The notes beneath the pieces are model-generated. The model worked only from the letters and a program-made list of their open reading frames with translations. It did not search any database and was not told the DNA's origin. Of a stretch of 64,000 nucleotides of DNA, positions 47,858 to 56,982 are shown piece by piece; within the stretch, counting starts at the first letter, position 1, and every line of letters starts with the position of its first letter. Location of the stretch: assembly GCF_002564105.1 (NCBI RefSeq), contig NZ_PDBX01000001.1, forward strand, positions 3,100,001 through 3,164,000, written 5' to 3'. The translations under genes were made by a program, and so were the position numbers. Origin of the DNA: Collimonas sp. PA-H2 (GTDB taxonomy: Bacteria > Pseudomonadota > Gammaproteobacteria > Burkholderiales > Burkholderiaceae_D).

Positions 47858-48805
47858 ATGAAGAAGTTTTTGCTGATGTTGCTGATGGTCGCAACCACTT
47901 TGTCGATGACAATCTCGAATGCCGACGCCCGTCGGCTCGGCGGCGGCGGCTCGTTCGGCAAGCAGTCGTCCGGCATTTCGCGCCAGGCGCCAAGCGCGCC
48001 GTCGCAGAATTTCGGCAACGCCAACCAGGCCAAGCCGGCAGCGCCTGCCGCCACCCCGTCTGCAGTTCCGCCTAAACCGGCCAGCCCATGGAAGGGCATC
48101 CTCGGCGGCGCCTTGCTGGGTCTCGGCCTGGGCGCCCTGATGTCGCATTTCGGTATGGGCGGCGCTTTCGGTTCATTCCTGATGATAGCCTTGCTGGCGG
48201 TCGCGGTAATTTTTGTTGTGCGATTGGTAATGCGCAAGAACAGTCCTGCGCCGGCGGCATATTCCGGTCCAGGCTCGGCGCCTAACCTGGGAGGCAATCT
48301 TCCCGCGGCCAATTTCGATAGCAATTCGTCCAGTTTCACCCCTGAAATCGGTTCCCGCGTCAATTCCGCTTCATCGTTCCAATCCTCAGCCGCTCCGGCT
48401 GCCGCGGCTAACAGCGCTCCTTGGGGAATTCCGGCGGATTTCGACGTACCCGGTTTCGTCCGCAGCGCCAAGACTTACTTCATCCGTCTGCAGGCCGCCT
48501 GGGACAAGGCCGACATCAACGATATCCGCGAATTCACCACGCCGGAAATGTTTGGCGAACTACGCCTGCAATTGCAGGAACGCGGCGCTTCGCCGAATAA
48601 CACCGACGTCGTGCAGCTGGATGGCGAACTGATGGGCATCGAAACCGTCGGCAACGATTACCTGGCCAGCGTCAAGTTCACCGGCCTGATCAAGGAAGTG
48701 CCGGAAGCCTCGGCCGAGCCGTTCACCGAAGTCTGGAATATGTCCAAGCCTTTGTCGGGGCAGGGTGGCTGGGTTTTGGCGGGAATTCAGCAAGTGGCAG
48801 CATAA
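47858..48805 (+). CDS. Tim44-like domain protein
   Basis: A protein of 315 residues with a signal peptide (about 1-24), a Gly/Ala/Pro-rich linker, two hydrophobic segments (about 80-115) and a C-terminal Tim44 (MBA1-like) domain (about 185-314; FVRSAKTYFIRLQAAWDKADINDI). In mitochondria Tim44 is an import-motor part; bacterial homologues are not well characterised and may help membrane protein biogenesis. It lies 8 bp after ubiE. A strong terminator at 48871 follows. Confidence 0.85.
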   Translation: MKKFLLMLLMVATTLSMTISNADARRLGGGGSFGKQSSGISRQAPSAPSQNFGNANQAKPAAPAATPSAVPPKPASPWKGILGGALLGLGLGALMSHFGMGGAFGSFLMIALLAVAVIFVVRLVMRKNSPAPAAYSGPGSAPNLGGNLPAANFDSNSSSFTPEIGSRVNSASSFQSSAAPAAAANSAPWGIPADFDVPGFVRSAKTYFIRLQAAWDKADINDIREFTTPEMFGELRLQLQERGASPNNTDVVQLDGELMGIETVGNDYLASVKFTGLIKEVPEASAEPFTEVWNMSKPLSGQGGWVLAGIQQVAA

Positions 48806-48870
48806 GCAGGCTGATTTACCGCGCCCCAGAGCATAAACAGGCTCTGGGGCTGACAAACTGATAAACTTGG

Positions 48871-48904
48871 ACCGCCCATGAATAATCATGGGCGGTTTTA
48901 TTTT
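48871..48904 (+). terminator. Intrinsic terminator abutting the ubiJ start
   Basis: An 11-bp perfect stem, ACCGCCCATGA (48871-48881) with TCATGGGCGGT (48886-48896), is followed by TTTATTTT and at once by the ubiJ ATG. It is an efficient-looking terminator or attenuator between the Tim44-like gene and ubiJ. Confidence 0.82.
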
Positions 48905-49513
48905 ATGACGATGACTTCACCACTAAACTTCAAGCCGATTACCGCGTCTGTCAATCACCTGTTGGCGCAAGAACCGTGGGCGCAGCGTATCCTGGCGTCG
49001 CATGCCGGCAAGGTCGCCTGTTTTGACGGCGGCGCCGTCAAGCTGAGCTGGCAGGTCAGCGCCGACGGCTTGCTGCAGGCGCCGCCGCCGGACAGCGACC
49101 AGCAGGTGGTGAACGTCCCCAATGTCACCATCCGAGTCAATCTGGCGGATTTGCCGCTGATCGCGCAGAACCGCGAGCGTGCTTTCTCTTATGTGAAGAT
49201 CCAGGGCGACGCTGATTTTGCCAATGCGATTTCCCAGGTCAGCCAGGGTTTGCACTGGGATGCCGAGCACGACCTGAGCAAGCTGGTCGGCGATATCGCC
49301 GCCGTGCGCATCGTCTCCGGCGGCAATGCGCTGATCGCCGGCGTTCGCTCTACGCATAAAAAACTGACGGAAAACCTGGCCGAATATTTTCTGGAAGAAC
49401 AGCCGATGCTGGTACGGCCGCAAGCTGTATCCGATTTTACGAATGATGTCACCAGGCTGCGCGACGATCTGGAGCGCCTGGCGAAACGCATCAACAAATT
49501 GAAAACCCCATGA
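48905..49513 (+). CDS. ubiJ: Ubiquinone biosynthesis accessory factor UbiJ (SCP2 domain)
   Basis: A protein of 202 residues with an N-terminal SCP2 lipid-binding domain (about 10-130) and a C-terminal coiled coil (about 170-200; [17 protein letters not shown]). UbiJ helps hold the ubiquinone-synthesis complex with UbiK. Start is ATG 48905 or 48911; neither has a clear Shine-Dalgarno, because the region is occupied by the terminator stem and T-run. The stop overlaps ubiB (ATGA). Confidence 0.85.
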   Translation: MTMTSPLNFKPITASVNHLLAQEPWAQRILASHAGKVACFDGGAVKLSWQVSADGLLQAPPPDSDQQVVNVPNVTIRVNLADLPLIAQNRERAFSYVKIQGDADFANAISQVSQGLHWDAEHDLSKLVGDIAAVRIVSGGNALIAGVRSTHKKLTENLAEYFLEEQPMLVRPQAVSDFTNDVTRLRDDLERLAKRINKLKTP

Positions 49514-51087
49514 TTCTGAAATTTTTGCGAGTTCTTAAGATCGTCCGCGTTGCGGTGCGTTATGGCCTGGACGATATCGCCATGTCGGGTTTTGATACGC
49601 CGCGCATTTCCAAGCTGATCGATACCCTGATTTTCTGGCGCGATATTTCGGCGCCGCGCGGCGAGCGCCTGCGCATGGCGCTGGAAGAACTGGGGCCGAT
49701 TTTCGTCAAGTTCGGACAAGTGCTGTCGACCCGTCGCGATTTGGTGCCGGGCGACATGGTCGACGAGTTGGCGCGCCTGCAGGATCGCGTGCCGCCCTTC
49801 AGCTCGGACCTGGCGATTGCACAGATCGAAAAATCATTGAAGGCCCATCCGGATGAGTTGTTCGCCAGCTTCGAGCGTGAACCGGTGGCCTCAGCCTCGA
49901 TTGCGCAGGTACACTTTGCGACACTGCGAAATGGCAAGGAAGTAGCGGTCAAGGTGCTGCGTCCCGGCATGAAAAAATCCATCGATGAAGACGTGGCGCT
50001 GATGCATATCGCCGCTGGCCTGGTGGAGAGGCTGTGGGCCGACGGCCGTCGCCTGAAGGCGCGTGAAGTGGTGGGCGAATTCGACAAGTATCTGCACGAT
50101 GAGCTGGACTTGATGCGCGAAGCCGCCAACGGCAGCCAGCTGCGCCGCAATTTCGCCGATTCGGATTTGCTGGTGGTGCCCGAGATGTACTGGGAATACT
50201 GCTCGCCTTCGGTGATCGTGATGGAACGCATGCACGGCATCCCGATTTCGCAGCTGGACCGCCTGCGAGACGCCGGCGTCGATCTCGGCAAGCTGTCGCG
50301 CGACGGCGTCGAGATTTTCTTCACTCAGGTGTTCCGCGACGGCTTTTTCCATGCCGACATGCATCCCGGGAATATCCTGGTGTCGGTAGCGCCGGCCACT
50401 TTCGGCCGCTACATCGCGCTCGATTTCGGCATCGTCGGCACCCTCAACGATTTCGACAAGGATTATCTGTCGCAGAATTTCCTGGCGTTTTTCCAGCGCG
50501 ATTACAAGCGCGTGGCGGAAGCGCATATCGAATCCGGCTGGGCGCCCAAGGAAACCCGGGTCGACGAGTTGGAGTCGGCGGTGCGTGCCTGCTGCGAACC
50601 GATCTTCGACCGGCCGCTGAAAGATATCTCCTTCGGCCAGGTGCTGCTGCGCCTGTTCCAGACCTCGCGCCGCTTCAATGTCGAAGTGCAGCCGCAGCTG
50701 GTGCTCCTGCAAAAGACCTTGCTCAATGTCGAGGGCCTGGGCCGCCAGCTGGATCCGGAGCTGGACCTGTGGAAAACCGCCAAGCCGCACCTGGAGCGCT
50801 GGATGAGCGAACAGATGGGCTGGCGCGGCCTGCTGCAGCATCTGAAAATCGAAGTGCCGCGTTACAGCAAGCTGTTGCCGCAACTGCCGCGGCTGGCGCA
50901 TCAGGTAATGAGCAAGGCCATCGAGCCGCGCGGCGAACACAGTAATGAACTGATGTGGCAGCTGATTGCCGAGCAGCGCAAGACCAACCACTTCCTGGGC
51001 ATCGTGGTCTATCTCGGCGGCGGCGCCATCGCAGGTGTATTGCTGACGCTGCTTTATCTTCGCTTCGCGCACAGAATCTGGTGGTAG
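49510..51087 (+). CDS. ubiB: Ubiquinone biosynthesis protein UbiB (ABC1/ADCK)
   Basis: An atypical kinase-like ATPase, 525 residues, needed for ubiquinone synthesis. KxGQ motif is KFGQ at residues 67-70, with the Ala-rich loop [21 protein letters not shown] and the DFGIVGTL metal motif. Two membrane segments end the protein (about 490-520). Coupled to ubiJ by a four-base overlap. Confidence 0.97.
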   Translation: MILKFLRVLKIVRVAVRYGLDDIAMSGFDTPRISKLIDTLIFWRDISAPRGERLRMALEELGPIFVKFGQVLSTRRDLVPGDMVDELARLQDRVPPFSSDLAIAQIEKSLKAHPDELFASFEREPVASASIAQVHFATLRNGKEVAVKVLRPGMKKSIDEDVALMHIAAGLVERLWADGRRLKAREVVGEFDKYLHDELDLMREAANGSQLRRNFADSDLLVVPEMYWEYCSPSVIVMERMHGIPISQLDRLRDAGVDLGKLSRDGVEIFFTQVFRDGFFHADMHPGNILVSVAPATFGRYIALDFGIVGTLNDFDKDYLSQNFLAFFQRDYKRVAEAHIESGWAPKETRVDELESAVRACCEPIFDRPLKDISFGQVLLRLFQTSRRFNVEVQPQLVLLQKTLLNVEGLGRQLDPELDLWKTAKPHLERWMSEQMGWRGLLQHLKIEVPRYSKLLPQLPRLAHQVMSKAIEPRGEHSNELMWQLIAEQRKTNHFLGIVVYLGGGAIAGVLLTLLYLRFAHRIWW

Positions 51088-51089
51088 CC

Positions 51090-51704
51090 ATGCCGCCCCC
51101 CGATTTTCCTCCCAAGTTTGCCAGCCGCGATCCCTCGCACCCCGATTTCTGGAGCGAGCGTTTCGAGCAGGATTTCATGCCATGGGATAACGGCGGCGTG
51201 CCGCTGGCGCTGCAGCAGTACGTGAACCGCAGTAAACCGGCGTCGACCCTGATTCCAGGTTGCGGCACCGGCTACGAAGTAGCCTATCTGGCCGAGGCCG
51301 GCTGGGATGTAACCGCCATCGACTTCTCCGGCGCTGCCGTCGGCGCAGCAAGGGCAGTGCTGGGCAAATGGTCCGGGCGCGTGCTGCAAGCCGATTTCTT
51401 TACCTATGAAGCGCAGCAGCCGCTCGGCTTTATCTACGAGCGCGCCTTTCTGTGCGCTTTGCCGCCCGCCCGGCGTGCCGATATCGTCAGCCGCTGGGCA
51501 GAGCTGTTGCCGTCAGGCGCCACGCTGGCCGGCTTCTTCTTTTTCGACGACTCGCCCAAAGGGCCGCCGTTCGGCATCAGCCGGGCCGAACTGGAACGCT
51601 TATTGCATGCCGATTTCGAGTTGGCCGATGAGCAGGATGTGACGGATTCCATTGCCGTATTTGCAGGCAAGGAGCGCTGGATGGAATGGCGCCGCCGGGG
51701 CTGA
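51090..51704 (+). CDS. TPMT-like SAM-dependent methyltransferase
   Basis: A protein of 204 residues of the thiopurine S-methyltransferase fold. HPDFWSERF near the N-terminus, a SAM loop PGCGTGYEVAYLAEAG (about 54-69) and RAFLCALPPARR follow the family pattern. The substrate is unknown. It lies two bases after the ubiB stop and is followed by a terminator, so it belongs to the same operon. Confidence 0.85.
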   Translation: MPPPDFPPKFASRDPSHPDFWSERFEQDFMPWDNGGVPLALQQYVNRSKPASTLIPGCGTGYEVAYLAEAGWDVTAIDFSGAAVGAARAVLGKWSGRVLQADFFTYEAQQPLGFIYERAFLCALPPARRADIVSRWAELLPSGATLAGFFFFDDSPKGPPFGISRAELERLLHADFELADEQDVTDSIAVFAGKERWMEWRRRG

Positions 51705-51738
51705 CAGGCAGTCTCGGCGCCGGAGTTGTCAAAATACG

Positions 51739-51777
51739 AGCCAGTGTATGTCCGACGGTACATACACTGGCTTTTTT
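51739..51777 (+). terminator. Intrinsic terminator of the ubi operon
   Basis: A 13-bp stem (AGCCAGTGTATGT at 51739-51751 with ACATACACTGGCT at 51760-51772) is followed by six T residues. It separates the methyltransferase from potA. Confidence 0.9.
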
Positions 51778-51840
51778 CACATAATTTGCAGTCAACTTGC
51801 TACAATTGGCGGTTTTTCGCCCTTCTGGAAATGACTAAAT

Positions 51841-52926
51841 ATGGCGCTGCTAGAAATCCGTAACGTCAGTCGTCGTTTTGGCGACTTTGCCGCAGTTGAC
51901 AATATCAGCCTGTCAATTGAAGCCGGCGAATTCTTTACCCTGCTGGGCCCTTCCGGCTGCGGCAAGACCACCTTGCTGCGCATGATCGCCGGTTTCGATC
52001 TGCCGGATTCCGGCCAGATCCTGCTGGATGGCGTCGACCTGGTGGGCAGCCCGCCGGAACACCGGCCGGTATGCACCGTATTCCAGAACTACGCGCTGTT
52101 TCCGCACATGACGGTCTCGGCCAACATCGCTTTCCCCCTGAAGATGGCCAAGGTGCCGGCGGAGCAGATCCGCGTCCGGGTCGAGGAAGCGTTGGAGGAC
52201 GTGCGCCTGACCGGCTTCGCGGCGCGCTTTCCGCATGAGTTGTCTGGCGGTCAACGGCAACGTGTCGCGGTGGCGCGGGCGCTGGTGTCGCGTCCCAAGC
52301 TGCTGCTGCTGGACGAGCCTTTGTCGGCGCTGGACGCCAAGCTGCGCGAGCAGATGCAGATCGAACTGATCAATCTGCAAAAAGAAGTCGATATCACCTT
52401 CGTCTACGTCACCCACGACCAGGGCGAAGCGCTGGCGCTGTCGCACCGGATCGCGGTCATGAACCGCGGCAATGTCGAACAGCTGGACGAGCCTTCGCGC
52501 ATCTACAGCTATCCGCGCACCCGTTTTGTCGCCGATTTCATCGGCACTTGCAACCTGCTGGACGGCGCCATCGCCAGCATAGACGGCGCTGCCATGCAGC
52601 TGGACGTGCCCGGCCTCGGCCTGGTGAAAAGCGCCGTGCCGCCGAATGCCGCGGCCGGCCTGAAAGGCACGCTGGCGCTGCGTCCGGAAAAGATCCATAT
52701 CAGCGCCGAGATCAGCACCGACACCGCGGAAAACCATTTCAAGGGCTTCGTCAAGGAGCTGCTGTACCTGGGCGATGTCACCGTGTACATCGTGCAGACC
52801 GAAGGCGGCACCACAATCGAAGCCTTGCTGGCGAATTCGGCCGCCGGCCGCGCCAAATTCTTCGAGGTCGGCGACATGGTCGACATCGCCTGGCAATTCG
52901 ACGCAGGGCATTTCTTGTATGAGTAA
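51841..52926 (+). CDS. potA: Spermidine/putrescine ABC transporter ATPase
   Basis: The ATPase of a PotABCD polyamine importer, 361 residues: Walker A GPSGCGKTTLLRMIAG, signature LSGGQRQRVAVARALV, Walker B LLLLDEPLSALDAKL, and a C-terminal TOBE domain (about 280-360). It overlaps potB by eight bases, indicating coupling. It has its own upstream region after the ubi terminator. Confidence 0.92.
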   Translation: MALLEIRNVSRRFGDFAAVDNISLSIEAGEFFTLLGPSGCGKTTLLRMIAGFDLPDSGQILLDGVDLVGSPPEHRPVCTVFQNYALFPHMTVSANIAFPLKMAKVPAEQIRVRVEEALEDVRLTGFAARFPHELSGGQRQRVAVARALVSRPKLLLLDEPLSALDAKLREQMQIELINLQKEVDITFVYVTHDQGEALALSHRIAVMNRGNVEQLDEPSRIYSYPRTRFVADFIGTCNLLDGAIASIDGAAMQLDVPGLGLVKSAVPPNAAAGLKGTLALRPEKIHISAEISTDTAENHFKGFVKELLYLGDVTVYIVQTEGGTTIEALLANSAAGRAKFFEVGDMVDIAWQFDAGHFLYE

Positions 52927-53827
52927 GTTGTCAAATGCCGCAGCCAAGCGCGGCCGCACGGCGCGCTGGCTGATCAGCGGACCGCCGCTGTTCTACCTGC
53001 TGCTGTTCTTCGCCATCCCCAGCCTGATCATGGTGTTTGCCTCGGTGCGCTATGCCGGCGACTACGGCGGCCTGGCGCCGGTGTTCGACGAGGCCGGCAA
53101 GCTGGACTTGACGCTGGAAAATTTCCAGCGTTTCACATCGGATTTCATCTATACCGCGATCTTCCTGAAGTCACTGATGTATGCGGTGATCACCACTTGC
53201 TGCTGCCTGTTGATGGCCTATCCGCTGGCGCTGCTGATTGCGCGCAGCCCGAAGAAGTACCGCGACCTGCTGATCCTGCTGGTGATCCTGCCGTTCTGGA
53301 GCAACTTCCTGATACGCGTATATGCCTGGATGATCATCCTCGGTCCGCAATCCGGTTTGACGCAGGCGGTCAACTATGTGCTGGGGCTGGTTGGGATCGA
53401 ACCGGTGCGCCTGTTGTTTACCGCGTTTTCGGTGATTGTCGGCCTGGTCTACGTGCATCTGCCGTTCATGGTTTTGCCGCTCTACGCCAACCTGGAAAAG
53501 CATGACCCGGCGCTGGTCGACGCCGCCCAGGACCTGGGCGCATCGGCCTGGCAACGCTTCTGGCGCATCACTTTCCCGCTGTCCTTGCCCGGCGTGTATG
53601 CCGGCGCGGCGCTGGTATTCATTCCGGCGCTGGGGATTTTTGCGGTCTCCGACATCCTGGGCGGCACCGGCAGCGACATGATCGGTAATGTCATCAAACA
53701 GCAATTCCTGGAAACCCGCGACTGGCCGTTCGGCAGCGTACTGTCTATCGTCCTCACGGTAGCGGCGCTGATCGCCGCCGGCATCGCCGTGCTGGTGGCA
53801 AGGCCAAGGAGAGAAACCCATGGCTAA
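52919..53827 (+). CDS. potB: Polyamine ABC transporter permease PotB
   Basis: A protein of 302 residues with about six membrane segments and the EAA-like loop DAAQDLGASAWQRFWRITFP. Start is ATG 52919 (MSKLSNAAAKRG), inside the potA end; the frame is also open upstream. It overlaps potC by eight bases. Confidence 0.9.
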   Translation: MSKLSNAAAKRGRTARWLISGPPLFYLLLFFAIPSLIMVFASVRYAGDYGGLAPVFDEAGKLDLTLENFQRFTSDFIYTAIFLKSLMYAVITTCCCLLMAYPLALLIARSPKKYRDLLILLVILPFWSNFLIRVYAWMIILGPQSGLTQAVNYVLGLVGIEPVRLLFTAFSVIVGLVYVHLPFMVLPLYANLEKHDPALVDAAQDLGASAWQRFWRITFPLSLPGVYAGAALVFIPALGIFAVSDILGGTGSDMIGNVIKQQFLETRDWPFGSVLSIVLTVAALIAAGIAVLVARPRRETHG

Positions 53828-54608
53828 TCTGAACCGGATGCGGCGTCCGCTTGGCCTGTGGCTGGTGGCGCTGTTCGTGTATGCGTTTTTGTACGTGCCG
53901 CTGATTATCGTGGTGGTGTATTCCTTCAACGACTCGCAGCTGAATGCCGAGTGGGTCGGCTTTACGCTGGACTGGTATCGCAAGCTGTTCCATAACGAAG
54001 AGATGCTGCGCGCCGCTGGTAATTCGCTGATGATCGCGCTGGTGGCCAGCGCCGCCTCCACCTTGCTGGGCACCATGGCCGGCTTCGCCATGCATCGCTA
54101 CAAGCTCAAGCTGCTGCCTTTACTGGTGCTGACGCCGATTGCGATTCCGGAAATCCTGGTCGGCGTGTCCCTGCTGATTTTCTTCGTCATGTTGAACATC
54201 ACGCTGGGACTGCTGTCGATCACCTTGGCGCACATCGCGTTCTGCATCGGCTTTGTCGCCATCGTGGTGCGCTCGCGCTTGTCGGGCATGGATGAAAGCC
54301 TGACCGAAGCGGCGCGCGACTGCGGCGCTACGCCCATGCAGGCATTCCGGCTGGTGACCTTGCCGCTGATCATGCCAGGCGTGGTGGCGGGGGCTTTGAT
54401 GGCGTTCACCCTGTCGATCGACGATTTCGTGATCACCTTCTTCACCGCCGGCGCCAATGCATCCACCTTGCCGCTGCAGATCTATTCGATGATCAAGATT
54501 GCCGTCACGCCAGAAGTAAATGCAGTCTCGACCTTGTTGATGGGGCTGACGCTGCTGCTTATAATCATTGCGTCCAAGCTTGCGCCTAACGCCTTACGTT
54601 CCTCCTAA
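53820..54608 (+). CDS. potC: Polyamine ABC transporter permease PotC
   Basis: A protein of 262 residues with six membrane segments and EAA loop EAARDCGATPMQAFRLVTLP. The second half of the PotBC channel. It precedes potD by 18 bp. Confidence 0.92.
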   Translation: MANLNRMRRPLGLWLVALFVYAFLYVPLIIVVVYSFNDSQLNAEWVGFTLDWYRKLFHNEEMLRAAGNSLMIALVASAASTLLGTMAGFAMHRYKLKLLPLLVLTPIAIPEILVGVSLLIFFVMLNITLGLLSITLAHIAFCIGFVAIVVRSRLSGMDESLTEAARDCGATPMQAFRLVTLPLIMPGVVAGALMAFTLSIDDFVITFFTAGANASTLPLQIYSMIKIAVTPEVNAVSTLLMGLTLLLIIIASKLAPNALRSS

Positions 54609-54626
54609 TCGCCTATCAGGACAGCC

Positions 54627-55688
54627 ATGAAAAAACTGCTCGCCATTGCTTCACTTCTGTTTGCCAGCGTCTCGGCCCACGCCGCCGACGAACTGCACCT
54701 GTACAACTGGAACAATTACATTGCGCCGGAGACGGTGGGGCGCTTCGAGGCTTTGTGCAAATGCAAGGTGGTGCAGACTTATTACGGCGACAATGAGGAA
54801 ATGCTGGCCAAGCTGGCGGCCGGCGCCAAGGGCTACGACATCATCGTGCCGACCGGTAACGCGCTGGACGCCTTGATCAAGCAGCAAGCCTTGCTGCCGC
54901 TCGACAAGGCACAGTTGCCGAACCTGAAAAACGCCAATCCAGCCTACCTGAACACGGATTTCGACAAGGGCAACAAGTATTCAGTGCCTTACGCCTACAC
55001 GGTTACCCTGATGGGCTATAACGACCAGAAGATGAAGGAGCTAGGCATTCCGGTGGATAGCTGGGCAGCGATTTTCGATCCGAAGATCCTGGCCAAGATC
55101 AAGGGTAAGGTCACGGTGCTGGATTCGGCCAACGAATTGATGGGTGCTGCCCTGAAATACCTGGGCTATTCCGCCAACGATACCGATGAGAAGCATTGGC
55201 AGGAAGCCAAGGACGTCATCCTCAAGGCCAAGCCTTACTGGGCGGCATTCAATGGCAGCAGCTACATCAAGGAATTGACTGTAGGTAATATCTGGCTGGT
55301 GCAGGGTTATTCGAATGATATTTTCCAGGCCGATGTCGATGCCCAGAAAGCCGGCCGCAAGTTCCGCATCCGCCACGGCATGCCGAAAGAGGGCGCGGTT
55401 CTGGCTCTCGATAGCATGGTGATCCACAAGGCAGCGCCGCGGCCGGACCTGGCGCTGAAATTCATCAATTTCATGCTGGATGGCAAGAATGCCGCCGAGC
55501 TGAGCAACCTGATCGGTTCCGGCAATCCTAACGCCGATGCCGCCAAGTACATCAAGCCGGAGATCGCCAACAACCAGGCGATTTTTCCGGACAAGGCCGG
55601 TTTTGCCAAGCTGGAAATGCTGAAAGACCTGAACAGCAAGCAGCGGCGCGCCGTCAACCGCATCTGGACAGAGATCCGCGCGCGCTGA
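54627..55688 (+). CDS. potD: Polyamine-binding periplasmic protein PotD
   Basis: A protein of 353 residues with signal peptide (about 1-20, ending AHAAD) and a polyamine-binding fold (ELHLYNWNNYIAPETV). It ends a complete potABCD operon. Substrate (spermidine or putrescine) cannot be told. Confidence 0.92.
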   Translation: MKKLLAIASLLFASVSAHAADELHLYNWNNYIAPETVGRFEALCKCKVVQTYYGDNEEMLAKLAAGAKGYDIIVPTGNALDALIKQQALLPLDKAQLPNLKNANPAYLNTDFDKGNKYSVPYAYTVTLMGYNDQKMKELGIPVDSWAAIFDPKILAKIKGKVTVLDSANELMGAALKYLGYSANDTDEKHWQEAKDVILKAKPYWAAFNGSSYIKELTVGNIWLVQGYSNDIFQADVDAQKAGRKFRIRHGMPKEGAVLALDSMVIHKAAPRPDLALKFINFMLDGKNAAELSNLIGSGNPNADAAKYIKPEIANNQAIFPDKAGFAKLEMLKDLNSKQRRAVNRIWTEIRAR

Positions 55689-55821
55689 TTTTATTGATGT
55701 AAAATTGATAACAATGGCGCCAAATCATGGCGCCGCCGCCACAAGCCACTGGCCAGACCCGTATATACTGAAAAAAACCTTTATAATTCAGGGTTTTGTA
55801 AGATATTTGCGGAGTTTCACC

Positions 55822-56163
55822 ATGCCGATTTATGCGTATCGCTGCGAAGCCTGTGGTTTTGCCAAAGATGTGCTGCAAAAGATGTCCGATGAGCCGCTGA
55901 CGGTTTGCCCGTCCTGCAGCACAGCCGCGTTCAAGAAGCAGGTTACCGCAGCTGGTTTCCAGCTGAAAGGCAGCGGCTGGTATGTCACCGATTTCCGTGG
56001 CGGCGCCGGGGCGACAGTGCCGCCGGCAGGCGCAGCAGAAGCGGCGGCGCCGGCGGGTACTGTCGTCACTGCGCCGGCGACGCCGGCAGCACCGGCGGCG
56101 GCAGCAGCCAGCAGCCCGGCGCCAGCCAGCACCAGCGCGGGCGGCACGGCAGCGGCAAGCTAA
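55822..56163 (+). CDS. FmdB-type zinc-ribbon protein
   Basis: A protein of 113 residues: N-terminal zinc ribbon (MPIYAYRCEACGF then CPSCST) and a long Ala/Pro-rich tail. FmdB proteins were first seen as regulators of formamidase genes, but most have no known role. GGAG lies eight bases before the ATG. Confidence 0.9.
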   Translation: MPIYAYRCEACGFAKDVLQKMSDEPLTVCPSCSTAAFKKQVTAAGFQLKGSGWYVTDFRGGAGATVPPAGAAEAAAPAGTVVTAPATPAAPAAAAASSPAPASTSAGGTAAAS

Positions 56164-56232
56164 GGTCGTCGCTTAGTCAACGAGTTGAACCCGGCGCAGC
56201 TGCACGGCAGCTGACGTCCGACAAAGAAAGCC

Positions 56233-56883
56233 ATGCGTAAATATTTCATCACCGGTCTACTGGTTTTAGTGCCCCTGGCAATCACGCTATGGGTGCTGAA
56301 CCTGATCATTGGCACGATGGACCAGTCGCTGCTGCTGCTGCCTGAGCAATGGCGGCCCAAGGCTTTGCTGGGGCACGACATTCCCGGCCTCGGCACCATC
56401 CTGACCTTGCTGGTGATCTTCCTGACCGGCCTGGCGACGCGCAATTTCATCGGCCGCCAGATCGTCCAGGTATGGGAAGCGGTGCTGACGCGGATTCCGG
56501 TGGTCAGCTCGATCTATTCCAGCGTCAAGCAAGTCTCGGACACCTTGTTCTCGTCCTCCGGCAATGCCTTCCGCAAAGCCTTGCTGGTGCAGTATCCGCG
56601 CCAGGGATCGTGGACCATCGCGTTCCTGACCGGGATTCCGGGCGGCGACGTCAAGAATCATCTGGCCGGCGATTACGTCAGCGTATATGTGCCGACGACG
56701 CCGAACCCGACCTCGGGCTTTTTCCTGATGCTGCCGCGCGAAGACACTATCGAACTCGACATGAGCGTCGACGAGGCGCTGAAGTATATTGTTTCAATGG
56801 GCGTGGTGGCGCCGGAGCAGCTGGCCGGCAAGAAGCTGATCATCGATACGCCGCCGGGCAGCGATAATAGGCCCGGCGCATAA
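56233..56883 (+). CDS. DUF502 membrane protein
   Basis: A protein of 216 residues with two membrane segments (about 5-28 and 55-75) and a soluble C-terminal DUF502 part (IPVVSSIYSSVKQVSDTLF, SGFFLMLPRED). It is conserved upstream of aspS in many betaproteobacteria. Function unknown. Confidence 0.88.
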   Translation: MRKYFITGLLVLVPLAITLWVLNLIIGTMDQSLLLLPEQWRPKALLGHDIPGLGTILTLLVIFLTGLATRNFIGRQIVQVWEAVLTRIPVVSSIYSSVKQVSDTLFSSSGNAFRKALLVQYPRQGSWTIAFLTGIPGGDVKNHLAGDYVSVYVPTTPNPTSGFFLMLPREDTIELDMSVDEALKYIVSMGVVAPEQLAGKKLIIDTPPGSDNRPGA

Positions 56884-56982
56884 GAAAGACGGCGGCCGCC
56901 AGCGCGCCAGCGATCTCCGTGCTGCAAGCAGCAACACTAATTTAAAACATCCGTACAACATCTGAACTGCGAAAAACTGAAT

